From: J088 sp003695505 [NCBI: Candidatus Dadabacteria bacterium]
GTDB lineage: Bacteria > J088
DNA length: 8,422 bases
NCBI GenBank assembly: GCA_003695505.1
Contig: RFIY01000045.1
Coordinates: 1 to 8,422 of the forward strand
Reading direction: 5' to 3'
The translations under genes and the position numbers were made by a program. Shown piece by piece: positions 1-6,674 of this stretch (position 1 is the stretch's first letter; every line of letters begins with the position of its first letter). The notes below the pieces were generated by a model, which was given only the letters and a program-made list of their open reading frames with translations, had not been told where the DNA came from and ran no database searches.

Positions 1-2
1 AT

Positions 3-128
3 CCGCAGCAACAGCCGACGGTCTTGTCGTTTCGCGAGGGCATGCTACGCGCGCGGCTCATCGAAGGGCCACGGTGGCGCAGCCGGCGGCGTTCGGTGCG
101 GCCGCAGGTCGCGGCGGGGGGGCGATGA
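3..128 (+). CDS. C-terminal end of an unidentified upstream gene (5' truncated)
   Basis: This is an open frame from the left edge, read in codons starting at position 3, that ends at TGA 126-128. Its codons end in G or C in roughly 80% of cases, like the genes downstream, and its stop forms an ATGA overlap with the fliA start at 125. About 41 residues are visible. They begin PQQQPTVLSFREGM and end in an arginine-rich tail (RWRSRRRSVRPQ), with no domain I can recognise. In many bacteria the gene just before fliA is flhG (fleN), part of flhA-flhF-flhG-fliA, so an FlhG tail is a contextual guess only. I see no sequence motif that proves it. Confidence 0.55.
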   Translation, partial: PQQQPTVLSFREGMLRARLIEGPRWRSRRRSVRPQVAAGGR

Positions 129-820
129 TGCTCGCGGCGCAGGCCGAGCAGTACCTGCCAATGATTCGGCGTGTCCGCCGTCGGACGTTTCCGGGCGTCT
201 GGCAGGGGTGTGACGTGGAAGAAATGGAATCCGAGGGTGTAATCGGACTCGTCAAAGGCCTGCAAAGCTATGATGCGTCGCGCGGGCCGATCGAGCCATA
301 TCTGTGGCGTCGCATCCAGGGCGCCATGCTCGACTGGGCGCGGCGTGAGGATCGCCTGTCCCGGGGGCAGCGTCGTTTGCAGCGAACCCGCGAAGAGACG
401 ATGGAGCGGCTGCGCGCCGAGCTGGGACGGGAGCCGGACGATGGCGAAGTCGCGGCGGCGCTCGGTCTCGACCTTGCGGAATACCAGGCGACCCATGACG
501 CGTGGCAGAACCACGCCCATATCACGACCGTCCGTGGTGAGGACGGCGACGAAGTGGGGATTCTCGATCTGCTTGCCAACGATGATCCCGATCCGGAGGC
601 GCACCTTGAACGGAAACAGGTTCTGGAGCGGCTCAGGCTGCACATCGAGGAGTTGCCGGAGCGGGATCGCGCGATCATCCGCATGTATTTTCTCGAAGAT
701 GTGACGATGGCGGAAATCGCCGCAGTGCTCGGCGTAAGCGTCCCGCGCGTCTCGCAGCTCGTCAAACGGATTCTTGGGAATCTTCGTGAGCGACTGATCA
801 ACGAGGGGATCACATGTTGA
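125..820 (+). CDS. fliA: RNA polymerase sigma-28 factor for flagellar genes (FliA)
   Basis: This 231-residue sigma-70-family protein directs RNA polymerase to late flagellar promoters (E. coli FliA has 239 residues). Region 2 lies at about residues 30-75, with GVIGLVKGLQSYD followed by YLWRRIQGAMLDWARRED, the counterpart of the FliA/WhiG pattern YAxxRIRGAxLDELR. Region 3 is at about 88-125 (LRAELGREPDDGEVAAALGL). Region 4 is at about 165-223, with a helix-turn-helix around TMAEIAAVLGVSVPRVSQ. I chose ATG 125 because it makes an ATGA overlap with the stop of the upstream frame. The GTG at 74 would add 17 low-complexity residues overlapping that gene. The 3' end overlaps flgF by 7 nt. Its inhibitor flgM lies in the same operon at 5029. 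The segment after region 2.4 (RLSRGQRRLQR) lacks the usual W-x-P-R motif. The family assignment is firm and the FliA subtype is likely, given the flagellar context. Confidence 0.9.
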   Translation: MMLAAQAEQYLPMIRRVRRRTFPGVWQGCDVEEMESEGVIGLVKGLQSYDASRGPIEPYLWRRIQGAMLDWARREDRLSRGQRRLQRTREETMERLRAELGREPDDGEVAAALGLDLAEYQATHDAWQNHAHITTVRGEDGDEVGILDLLANDDPDPEAHLERKQVLERLRLHIEELPERDRAIIRMYFLEDVTMAEIAAVLGVSVPRVSQLVKRILGNLRERLINEGITC

Positions 821-1494
821 ATGAACTACGCCAGATCGGACGCAATCTGACGCTGCTGAACCGGCTTGTCGATGTGCGCGCGCAAAATATTGCCAACGCT
901 TCAACCAGTGGCTACCTTGCGCATCGCCTGGCGCTGTCCGTGGGCGATACCGATGCCGGAGGCGCCCCGACCGTGCGGCCGTACACATCGGGCGAGGCCG
1001 GGCCAGTGACGGCCGACGACCAGCCATTGCATGTCGCGCTGGCGCCGCGGAGCTTTTTGCGCGTCGAGACACCCGCTGGGATCCGCCTTTCGCGTGCCGG
1101 CGACCTCTCCGTCGATCGCGAAGGGCGCCTCGTCGATGGTGAGGGCGCGCCCGTGCTGGCGGGCGGCGCGCCGCTGCTCGTTGGCGCCGGTGAAATCACC
1201 ATTCAGGACAATGGCACCGTACTCGAAAGCGGTGTGCCGGTCGGGCGACTGGATCTGGTCGAGGCGGACAATCCGCGCCCGCTCGGACAGCGGCACTTCG
1301 CCGAGCCGGACGATGTGCGCCCCGGCGGCAAGTTGCTTGCAACCGGCGCGCTGACCGGCGCCAATGTGGATCCGCTGCAGGAAATGGTCGGATTGATGCG
1401 CGATGGCGACCTGCACCGTCGCCTGATCCAGATGACACGGATGCTGGAGCAGGTCGATCAGACCGCCATCGAAACCTTCGGAAGAGGAGTCTGA
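814..1494 (+). CDS. flgF: Flagellar basal-body proximal rod protein FlgF
   Basis: FlgF is a rod subunit exported by the flagellar type III apparatus and built into the axial rod in the periplasm. The 226-residue product is slightly shorter than enteric FlgF (about 250). It has the axial-protein N-terminal motif at residues 19-37 (VDVRAQNIANASTSGY), a mid-domain stretch RLSRAGDLSVDREGRLVD typical of FlgF/FlgG/FlgE, and a C-terminal axial helix starting at about 180 (LTGANVDPLQEMVGLM). The usual GDGFF element is replaced by PRSFL, and the C-terminal helix lacks the common QRxYE-type signature, so this is a divergent member. The ATG at 814 has GAGGGG at 803-808 five bases upstream and overlaps the fliA end. 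flgG follows after 2 nt. The order flgF-flgG supports FlgF over other rod proteins. Confidence 0.88.
   Translation: MLNELRQIGRNLTLLNRLVDVRAQNIANASTSGYLAHRLALSVGDTDAGGAPTVRPYTSGEAGPVTADDQPLHVALAPRSFLRVETPAGIRLSRAGDLSVDREGRLVDGEGAPVLAGGAPLLVGAGEITIQDNGTVLESGVPVGRLDLVEADNPRPLGQRHFAEPDDVRPGGKLLATGALTGANVDPLQEMVGLMRDGDLHRRLIQMTRMLEQVDQTAIETFGRGV
1483..1489 (+). promoter_or_regulatory. Ribosome binding site of flgG
   Basis: AGAGGAG lies 7 nt before ATG 1497 and inside the last codons of flgF. It is one of the two best Shine-Dalgarno matches in the cluster. It sits at one of the few junctions where the genes do not overlap, so flgG can be loaded independently. Confidence 0.75.
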
Positions 1495-1496
1495 CA

Positions 1497-2264
1497 ATGT
1501 ATCGTTCACTGAACATCGTCGCCAGCGGCATGCGTGCCCAGACGGAACTGATCGATGTGCTGGCCAATAACATCGCCAACGTCAATACGCCGGCCTATCG
1601 GCGCGCGGACATCGCATTCGAGGATGTTGGCTATGAACATCGGCGTGTTGGCAGCGGCGCGGACAGCCGGACGATGGACTTCGGTATGGGCGTTCGGATT
1701 CGTGACATCGTCCGCGATCTTGGTCAGGGCGAGCTGAAGCAGACCGGACGTGCGCTTGACGTAGCGATTGAAGGCAACGGTTACCTGCCGGTGGTGCTGT
1801 CCGACGGCAGCGAAGCCTATACGCGCGCCGGAAACCTGCGCATTGATGCCGACGGGAACCTGGTTACCGCGCACGGCTACGAACTCTCCGCACGAATTCG
1901 AGTGCCCGATGATGCGATCGAACTGACGATCGCCGAAGATGGCACAGTGTCGGCGCTGCGCCCCGGAGATGAACTGCCGGAAGCGATCGGCCAGCTCGAC
2001 CTGGCGCTGTTTCCGGCCGCCGACCGCCTGGAGCCGTTGGGGCAGAATCTGTTCCGCGCGACGGCGGAATCGGGACGGGCCTGGTACGCGTCTCCGGGTA
2101 CTGACGGCGCCGGGCGGGTGATGCAGGGCAGCCTCGAGGGGTCGAATGTCGACGTTGTTTCCGAGGTCGTGACGATGATTTCTGCCCAGCGTGCGTATGA
2201 ACTCAACACGCGAGTGATGCAGGCCGTCGATGAAATGATGCGTCAGCAGGCGCAGATGCAATGA
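1497..2264 (+). CDS. flgG: Flagellar basal-body distal rod protein FlgG
   Basis: FlgG forms the distal rod that passes through the P and L rings. The 255-residue product is close to the family length of about 260. The N-terminal axial motif at residues 20-36 is near canonical (DVLANNIANVNTPAYRR). A mid-domain block reads AYTRAGNLRIDADGNLVT. The C-terminal block at about 210-255 contains LEGSNVDVVSEVVTMISAQR followed by AYELNTRVMQAVDEMM, which is close to the FlgG family consensus. The central GDGFF element is GNGYL here. A strong ribosome site precedes ATG 1497, and the gene ends in an ATGA overlap with flgA. The identity is clear from both terminal motifs and from the neighbours. Confidence 0.96.
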   Translation: MYRSLNIVASGMRAQTELIDVLANNIANVNTPAYRRADIAFEDVGYEHRRVGSGADSRTMDFGMGVRIRDIVRDLGQGELKQTGRALDVAIEGNGYLPVVLSDGSEAYTRAGNLRIDADGNLVTAHGYELSARIRVPDDAIELTIAEDGTVSALRPGDELPEAIGQLDLALFPAADRLEPLGQNLFRATAESGRAWYASPGTDGAGRVMQGSLEGSNVDVVSEVVTMISAQRAYELNTRVMQAVDEMMRQQAQMQ

Positions 2265-2917
2265 TGCGCATCGTTGCCGTGGCTGCCTTGCTGCTTACCG
2301 GTCGCGCAGTGTCCGCGCAGGCCGCGAGCTGTGACTGGCTTGCTGCGTCGCTACGTGATCGCTTCGAGCTCGATGCGCCGGTGCGCGTCGAAGGCTGTGG
2401 CAACGTCCGTGCAAACCCCGGATCGGTGCGTATCGAGAAGGTGCACTTCGCCGGCGGAGCCGCGCTGCGCGTCACGCTGCATCAGGGGAGCCGGCGCCTG
2501 CCGTTGGATATCCGGGCGTGGGCCGAGGTGCCCGTCTGGATTGCGACAGCAGACCTGCCCGTCGGCACGCGCCTGCGAGCGGATATCGTTCGATCCGGCC
2601 GGGCCATGCTGCCGCTTGCGGATGCACTTGCCCCCCGCGTGATGCTGGAACAGGGCTGGGCCACCACGCGCAGAATCCCCGCCGGAGAGACCATTCTGCC
2701 GCGAGATGTCCGTTCTGGCAGAGAACTTGCTTCTGGTGATATATGCGAGATCATCCTCCAGCGCGGTGCAGTTCAGGTGCGGACACAGGCGATCGTCCGG
2801 CAGGTGTTGCATGGTGGTCAGGAGATCCGGCTCGAACGACTCGATACGCATCGTCGCCTGACGGCTGGTGCGGGTCGGTCGTTGCGCGTCGTCGATTGCA
2901 GAGGAGGTACAGGATGA
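2261..2917 (+). CDS. flgA: Periplasmic P-ring assembly chaperone FlgA
   Basis: FlgA is the periplasmic chaperone that helps FlgI assemble the P ring. The 218-residue product begins with a Sec signal peptide (hydrophobic AVAALLLTG, probable cleavage after AQA near residue 21). It carries an SAF-type segment at about 90-150 (VPVWIATADLPVGTRLRADI), with a second element RRIPAGETILPRDV. The C-terminal domain contains RGAVQVRTQAIVRQ and EIRLERLDTHRRLTAG, matching the FlgA pattern in which a GxVxVxTxA strand precedes the final IxVRN-like strand. Four cysteines (24, 46, 162, 213) remain in the mature region and could form disulfides. It begins at the ATGA overlap with flgG, with a second ATG at 2264. 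It lies directly before the ring genes it serves. Confidence 0.92.
   Translation: MMRIVAVAALLLTGRAVSAQAASCDWLAASLRDRFELDAPVRVEGCGNVRANPGSVRIEKVHFAGGAALRVTLHQGSRRLPLDIRAWAEVPVWIATADLPVGTRLRADIVRSGRAMLPLADALAPRVMLEQGWATTRRIPAGETILPRDVRSGRELASGDICEIILQRGAVQVRTQAIVRQVLHGGQEIRLERLDTHRRLTAGAGRSLRVVDCRGGTG
2901..2908 (+). promoter_or_regulatory. Ribosome binding site of flgH
   Basis: GAGGAGGT, with its GGAGG core at 2903-2907, lies 6 nt before ATG 2914. It fixes the flgH start, because the open frame extends far upstream (to 2743) inside flgA. It is the strongest Shine-Dalgarno sequence seen in the window. Confidence 0.85.
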
Positions 2918-3603
2918 GCCGTTGGATCTTTGTACTGCTATTTCTCGTCTCTGGTTGCGCCTCGACGCCACAGGTCGATGCGCAGCAGGATCTCGCGTTT
3001 GACTGGCCGGTTCCGGTGAGTCAGACCGCGGCCGCAAGCACGCCCGGCTCCCTGTACCAGCCCGGCGCGCCCTTTGCCGGACTTTATCAGGATGCGCGGG
3101 CCCTGGCGCCGGGCGACCTGGTGACGATTCTGATCAACGAGCAGATCTCGGCGAGCAAGAGTGCCGATACCGAACTCGAACGTAGCAGCGAACGTCAGGC
3201 CGGCCTGAGCGGCCTCGGCGGGGCGCTGACACGGCTCCAGCAGAGCAACCCCAATCTGAATCTGTCACAGTTGTTCAACTACGACTCGTCTTCGGCATAC
3301 AACGGCAGCGGGCGAACGAGTCGCAGCGGAGAGATGGTTGGGGTGCTAACAGCGGTCGTCACCGGCTATCTGCCAGGCGGTTCGCTGCAGATCGTCGGCG
3401 AGAAGCGCATCAAGGTCAACGACGAAGAGCAACTCGTTCGCATTACCGGTGCGATCCGGCCGCGTGATGTCGACAGCCGCAACCGAATTTCCAGCGATGC
3501 CGTCGCGCTGGCGCGCATCGAATACAGTGGTCAGGGCGTCGTCACCGATCAGCAGCGCCCTGGCTGGTTGACCCGGGTTCTCGACAAGATCTGGCCGTTC
3601 TGA
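2914..3603 (+). CDS. flgH: Flagellar L-ring lipoprotein FlgH
   Basis: FlgH forms the L ring, the outer-membrane bushing around the rod. From ATG 2914 the product is 229 residues (E. coli 232). It starts with a lipoprotein signal peptide ending in LVSGC, so Cys15 is the predicted lipidated N terminus. Family landmarks in order are GSLYQ at 45-49, LYQDARALAPGDLVTILINE at 57-76, ISASKSAD at 78-85, the glycine/serine stretch before GEMVGVLTAVVTGYLPGGSL at 139-158, QIVGEKRIKVND at 159-170, RPRDVDSRNRISS at 182-194, and the C-terminal ARIEYSGQGVVTDQQRPGWL. The start is chosen over upstream in-frame codons because it combines the strong ribosome site, the ATGA overlap with flgA and an immediate lipobox. 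The stop shares one base with the flgI start (TGATG). Confidence 0.97.
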   Translation: MSRWIFVLLFLVSGCASTPQVDAQQDLAFDWPVPVSQTAAASTPGSLYQPGAPFAGLYQDARALAPGDLVTILINEQISASKSADTELERSSERQAGLSGLGGALTRLQQSNPNLNLSQLFNYDSSSAYNGSGRTSRSGEMVGVLTAVVTGYLPGGSLQIVGEKRIKVNDEEQLVRITGAIRPRDVDSRNRISSDAVALARIEYSGQGVVTDQQRPGWLTRVLDKIWPF

Positions 3604-4703
3604 TGTTACGCACGCTGTTGCTGTTGGCCATTCTGCTGGCTGCTTCGCCCGTCTTTGCGACGCAGCGTCCCCTGGGTGAGCTGGTGTACGTCGAAGGCGG
3701 GCGGCCAAACAGCCTCGTCGGCTTTGGCATGGTTGTTGGCCTTGCGGGCACCGGTGACCGTGCGCGCCAGGGAACGGTTTCCGCGCAGGCGATGCGCAAT
3801 ATGCTGGAGCGTCTCGGACTCGACATCGACGAACGTTCGATCCGCAGCGGCAACATCGCATCTGTGATGGTGACCGCGCAACTGCCGGCCTTTGCCCGCG
3901 CCGGGCAGCCAGTCGACTGCTCGGTCTCGTCGATCGGTGATGCCAGTTCGCTGTATGGCGGCGTACTGCTGCTGACCGAGCTGCGTGGCCCCAATGGACA
4001 GGTTTATGCGGTTGCGCAGGGGCCAGTTGTCGGAGGCGGCATTGGTGTGCGCGGACAGCAGGGGAGCCTGACGCGCAATGTCGCGACGACGGCGCGCGTT
4101 CCCGCCTGCGGCCGACTCGAACAATCGGCGCCGGCGGTGATCGATCCTGCCGCGACCTCGGTCCGACTGATGCTGAATCGACCCGATTTCAGTCAGGCGC
4201 GGCGGATCGCCGCGGCGCTGGAAATGTCAGGGGCCGCGGTGTCGGCCACGGTAGCCGGGCCGTCCATGATCGACGTCGCGTGGCCGGCAACAACGACGGT
4301 GCCGGCCGCGGTTCGCATCGCGCGCCTGCTCGAGACGCCCGTCGAGATTGTCGAAACGCCGATCGTCGTCGTCAATCAGCAGACCGGAACGATCATCGCG
4401 GGCGGCGATGTCGAACTGTTGCCGGCACTGGTTGTGTATGGCGATCTCGAAGTGCAGATTCAACAGCAGAACGAGGTTATCCAGCCGCCGGCCTTCAGCG
4501 GCGGGGAGGCCATGGTCAATACCAATGAAACACTGGACGCCATCGAGCGGCCTGCCCGGGTTCGCGCCATTGACGGCTCCCGTACGATCGGCGATCTGGC
4601 GGCTGCGCTCGACGCCATCCAGGCGACGCCACGTCAACTGATCGGGATCCTGCGACAACTGCACGCGGCGGGCGCACTGCGTGCGCAGCTCGTTGTCGAA
4701 TGA
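3603..4703 (+). CDS. flgI: Flagellar P-ring protein FlgI
   Basis: FlgI forms the periplasmic P ring in the peptidoglycan layer. The 366-residue product matches the family length (E. coli 365). It opens with a cleavable signal peptide (LLLLAILLAASPVFA, cleavage near residue 19). Conserved blocks in order are YVEGGRPNSLVGFGMVVGLA then GTGD at 29-52, SGNIASVMVTAQLPAFARAG at 82-101, VSSIGDASSLYGGVLLLTEL at 108-127, and GQVYAVAQGPVVGG at 132-145. The C-terminal segment (IGDLAAALDAIQATPRQLIG, then LHAAGALRAQLVVE) is the typical FlgI ending. The mature protein has exactly two cysteines, Cys106 and Cys169; Cys169 falls where the family usually has GRIPNGA. It shares one base with flgH and has an ATGA overlap with the next gene. 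Confidence 0.97.
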   Translation: MLRTLLLLAILLAASPVFATQRPLGELVYVEGGRPNSLVGFGMVVGLAGTGDRARQGTVSAQAMRNMLERLGLDIDERSIRSGNIASVMVTAQLPAFARAGQPVDCSVSSIGDASSLYGGVLLLTELRGPNGQVYAVAQGPVVGGGIGVRGQQGSLTRNVATTARVPACGRLEQSAPAVIDPAATSVRLMLNRPDFSQARRIAAALEMSGAAVSATVAGPSMIDVAWPATTTVPAAVRIARLLETPVEIVETPIVVVNQQTGTIIAGGDVELLPALVVYGDLEVQIQQQNEVIQPPAFSGGEAMVNTNETLDAIERPARVRAIDGSRTIGDLAAALDAIQATPRQLIGILRQLHAAGALRAQLVVE

Positions 4704-5032
4704 ATGGGGGTCTGCGGATGCGCATCGATCGAACAGAGGCGACGGCAGTAACGACGACGCGACGGCGGACGCCAACGGATCGCACGGCAGCCGTTTCGGA
4801 GCTGTTGAGCCGCGAGCTGATCCAGCGTCTGCTGCCCGAGATGCCGGGTACAAAGCAGGCCGGACTGGCCAGTGAGTTCTGGGTCGACGCGATCGCCGAT
4901 CGGCTCAGCGCGCAGGACTGGCTGTCCCTGCGTCAGCAGGATGTTGGGGTATCCGCCGCGCCTGGGGCTAAACTGTTCGAGATCGCGGCCGATTCTCATG
5001 ACCAGCAGGCAACCGAAGGACAAGTGCAATGA
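4700..5032 (+). CDS. flgJ: FlgJ-type rod-binding protein, single domain (probable)
   Basis: This 110-residue protein has no signal peptide and no membrane segment. The N-terminal ~30 residues are rich in Arg and Thr and look disordered. A helical core at about 33-78 (VSELLSRELIQRLLP, then GLASEFWVDAIADRLSAQDW) resembles the FlgJ N-terminal rod-binding domain, in which a hydrophobic LL..LLP-like helix is followed by a segment resembling W...LAxxLA. Its position between flgI and flgM/flgK is where flgJ sits in many flagellar operons. No peptidoglycan-hydrolase domain is present, so a separate enzyme would have to open the wall for the rod. Similarity is weak, and the call rests partly on gene order. 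The start at 4700 makes an ATGA overlap with flgI. ATG 4718, preceded by a G run, is a possible alternative giving 104 residues. Confidence 0.68.
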   Translation: MNGGLRMRIDRTEATAVTTTRRRTPTDRTAAVSELLSRELIQRLLPEMPGTKQAGLASEFWVDAIADRLSAQDWLSLRQQDVGVSAAPGAKLFEIAADSHDQQATEGQVQ

Positions 5033-5352
5033 ACAAGATCGGATCCTCTACAGGCCCGGGACAGACAGCAGGCGTCACGTCACTGCGTGGCGACGTCGCG
5101 AAGGCTGCGACCAGGGACACGCGCCCCGTGCCGCAGCAGGACGTGACCGTGGCAACCTCGGTGTCGTTCAGCGCCGAGGGTGAAGCGATCGCCGGTCTGC
5201 AGGGCCAGTTGAGCGATGAGCAGCAGGTGCGTCCCGAAGTTGTCGAGCAGCTTCGGGCACGGCTGGACAGCGGTGAGCTTTCCCGTGTCGATGACGCGCT
5301 GGTCGAAGCCGTCGCAGATGCCATCGTCAACGACCGCGGGGACGCACAATGA
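5029..5352 (+). CDS. flgM: Anti-sigma-28 factor FlgM
   Basis: FlgM binds FliA and holds it inactive until the hook-basal body is complete; it is then exported through the flagellar channel. The 107-residue product fits the family (about 90-105). The first ~45 residues are polar and likely unfolded. The motif TSVSFSAEGEAIAGLQ at 43-58 matches the V-x-[FL]-S segment common in FlgM. The C-terminal half (VRPEVVEQLRARLDSGEL, then SRVDDALVEAVADAIVND) follows the FlgM pattern of a helix, a G-x-[YL]-x-[IV]-D turn and a final amphipathic helix that contacts sigma region 4. AAGGA at 5016-5020 lies 8 nt before the start, and both ends are ATGA overlaps. Its target is encoded at 125-820 of the same cluster. 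The sequence is divergent, but pattern and place agree. Confidence 0.82.
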   Translation: MNKIGSSTGPGQTAGVTSLRGDVAKAATRDTRPVPQQDVTVATSVSFSAEGEAIAGLQGQLSDEQQVRPEVVEQLRARLDSGELSRVDDALVEAVADAIVNDRGDAQ

Positions 5353-6671
5353 CCAGGCTCGACCAGATCGGTCAGTCACTGGTACGCGCCAGCCAGCAGG
5401 AATTGTTGCTGGCGGGCTCGAATCTGGCCAACGCTTCGAGCGATGGCTACTATCGCCGCATCGGCGTTTCGCAAAGCATTGCGCTGAACAGGGGAGAGCA
5501 CATGGCAGGCGTCGAATTTCAGTGGCAAGGAAGTGCTCGTGACGATTTCGATGTGCGTGTCTTGCGCAGTGCTGTTTCGGCTGATGCGGCCGCCGCGCTG
5601 GAGCAGGATAACCTGGACGCACTGGCCACGATCGTTGCACCCGTTGGTGGGTACGGTATTGAGGACGCCGCCGGCGAATTTCGTGCCGCGCTCAGCGCCG
5701 CGACCGTACAGCCGGAAAACGATACGATTCGCCGGAACGTGACCAACAGCGCACAGACGCTGGTCAGCCGCATCCGTGAGGTTGCGGCACGCATCGACGA
5801 GCTGACGCAGAAAACCCGCAAAGACGTGGACCTGAACGTCAAGGATCTGCGGACGCGGCTCGAAGAACTTGCGCGCGTGGAAATGGCGGCACAGAGCAGC
5901 GGAGAGCCGGTCCAGGGAGAGCTGCTGGAATCTCGAGACCGTACATTGGCCGAAATCGCGCAACTCGTCGGCATCTCGGTGGACGAGCGCCCCGATGGGA
6001 CGGTTGCAGTGCGGGCACGCAGTGGCGCCCTGTTGTACGATCGCGGCGAGATCGCGGACATCGAGCGCAGCGGCGACAAAATCGTCGTGCGGCACGGCGG
6101 CATGGAAGCCCAGTTGTATGCGGGCGATGGTGGAGAGCTGGGCGCGGCGTTGTCGGTCATCAATGACTGGCAGACGACGACGCGCACCGCCGCGAATGAT
6201 TTTGCCGCCGCACTTGCGGACGCGATCAATTCGCTGCAGGCGGGCGGCTTTGATCGCAGTGGCACGCCGGGCGCGGCAGTCTTTACCTACGATCCGGCCA
6301 GCCCGGCGTCGACGCTCGCGCTCACCGGCGTCGATACGGATCCCGGCGCCTGGGCGCTGGGATCCGTCGATGGACACGATGGCGGCAATATTCTGCCAAT
6401 GGAAGCGGCGCTCGATGGCGCGCTGAATAACGTCTGGCGCGAGGCCGCCCAGGCCGTGATGTTCGGTGCGCAAAGCGCGGCGCAGGAATCCGAACACCGC
6501 CAGCTTGCGCTGAACAACGCAAAGCTCGAAGTCGCCGAGACCTCGGGCGTGTCCCTCGAAGACGAAGCGACGCGGATGTCGCAGGCGCAACTTATGTATC
6601 AGGCTGGCCTGCGTGTCCTGCAAATCGAAGATGAAAACATGCAGACACTTCTGCAACTCGGAGCTCGTTGA
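5349..6671 (+). CDS. flgK: Hook-filament junction protein FlgK (HAP1)
   Basis: FlgK is the first hook-associated protein. It caps the hook and joins it to the filament with FlgL. The 440-residue product is shorter than E. coli FlgK (547), with a reduced central variable domain. The N-terminal D0 region has the axial motif at 22-40 (AGSNLANASSDGYYRRIG). Residues of about 90-215 are helix rich (for example RNVTNSAQTLVSRIREVAAR), as in FlgK. The C-terminal D0 segment at about 397-440 (ETSGVSLEDEATRMSQAQLM then YQAGLRVLQIEDENMQTLLQ) matches the family ending SGVNLDEEA...YQAxARV...DEMxxTLL. It begins at an ATGA overlap with flgM, with GGGGA at 5338-5342 as the ribosome site. It is the last flagellar gene seen; a hairpin-forming region follows within a few bases. 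Confidence 0.93.
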   Translation: MTRLDQIGQSLVRASQQELLLAGSNLANASSDGYYRRIGVSQSIALNRGEHMAGVEFQWQGSARDDFDVRVLRSAVSADAAAALEQDNLDALATIVAPVGGYGIEDAAGEFRAALSAATVQPENDTIRRNVTNSAQTLVSRIREVAARIDELTQKTRKDVDLNVKDLRTRLEELARVEMAAQSSGEPVQGELLESRDRTLAEIAQLVGISVDERPDGTVAVRARSGALLYDRGEIADIERSGDKIVVRHGGMEAQLYAGDGGELGAALSVINDWQTTTRTAANDFAAALADAINSLQAGGFDRSGTPGAAVFTYDPASPASTLALTGVDTDPGAWALGSVDGHDGGNILPMEAALDGALNNVWREAAQAVMFGAQSAAQESEHRQLALNNAKLEVAETSGVSLEDEATRMSQAQLMYQAGLRVLQIEDENMQTLLQLGAR

Positions 6672-6674
6672 TCG

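Noticed and set aside
74-124. GTG 74 as the fliA start
   Set aside because: It would add 17 low-complexity residues overlapping the GC3-rich upstream frame. ATG 125 gives an ATGA overlap like the other junctions and a normal FliA length.
1506-2261. - strand open frame opposite flgG
   Set aside because: It mirrors flgG almost exactly in extent and has no protein-like motifs, as expected of a codon-bias shadow.
2760-2830. Possible sigma-54-like GG/GC promoter match within flgA
   Set aside because: The spacing does not fit the -24/-12 pattern, and the site is inside a coding region of a coupled operon.
2743-2913. Upstream extension of flgH
   Set aside because: The extension lies inside the well-supported C terminus of flgA and would bury the lipoprotein signal. 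The strong ribosome site and lipobox place the start at 2914.
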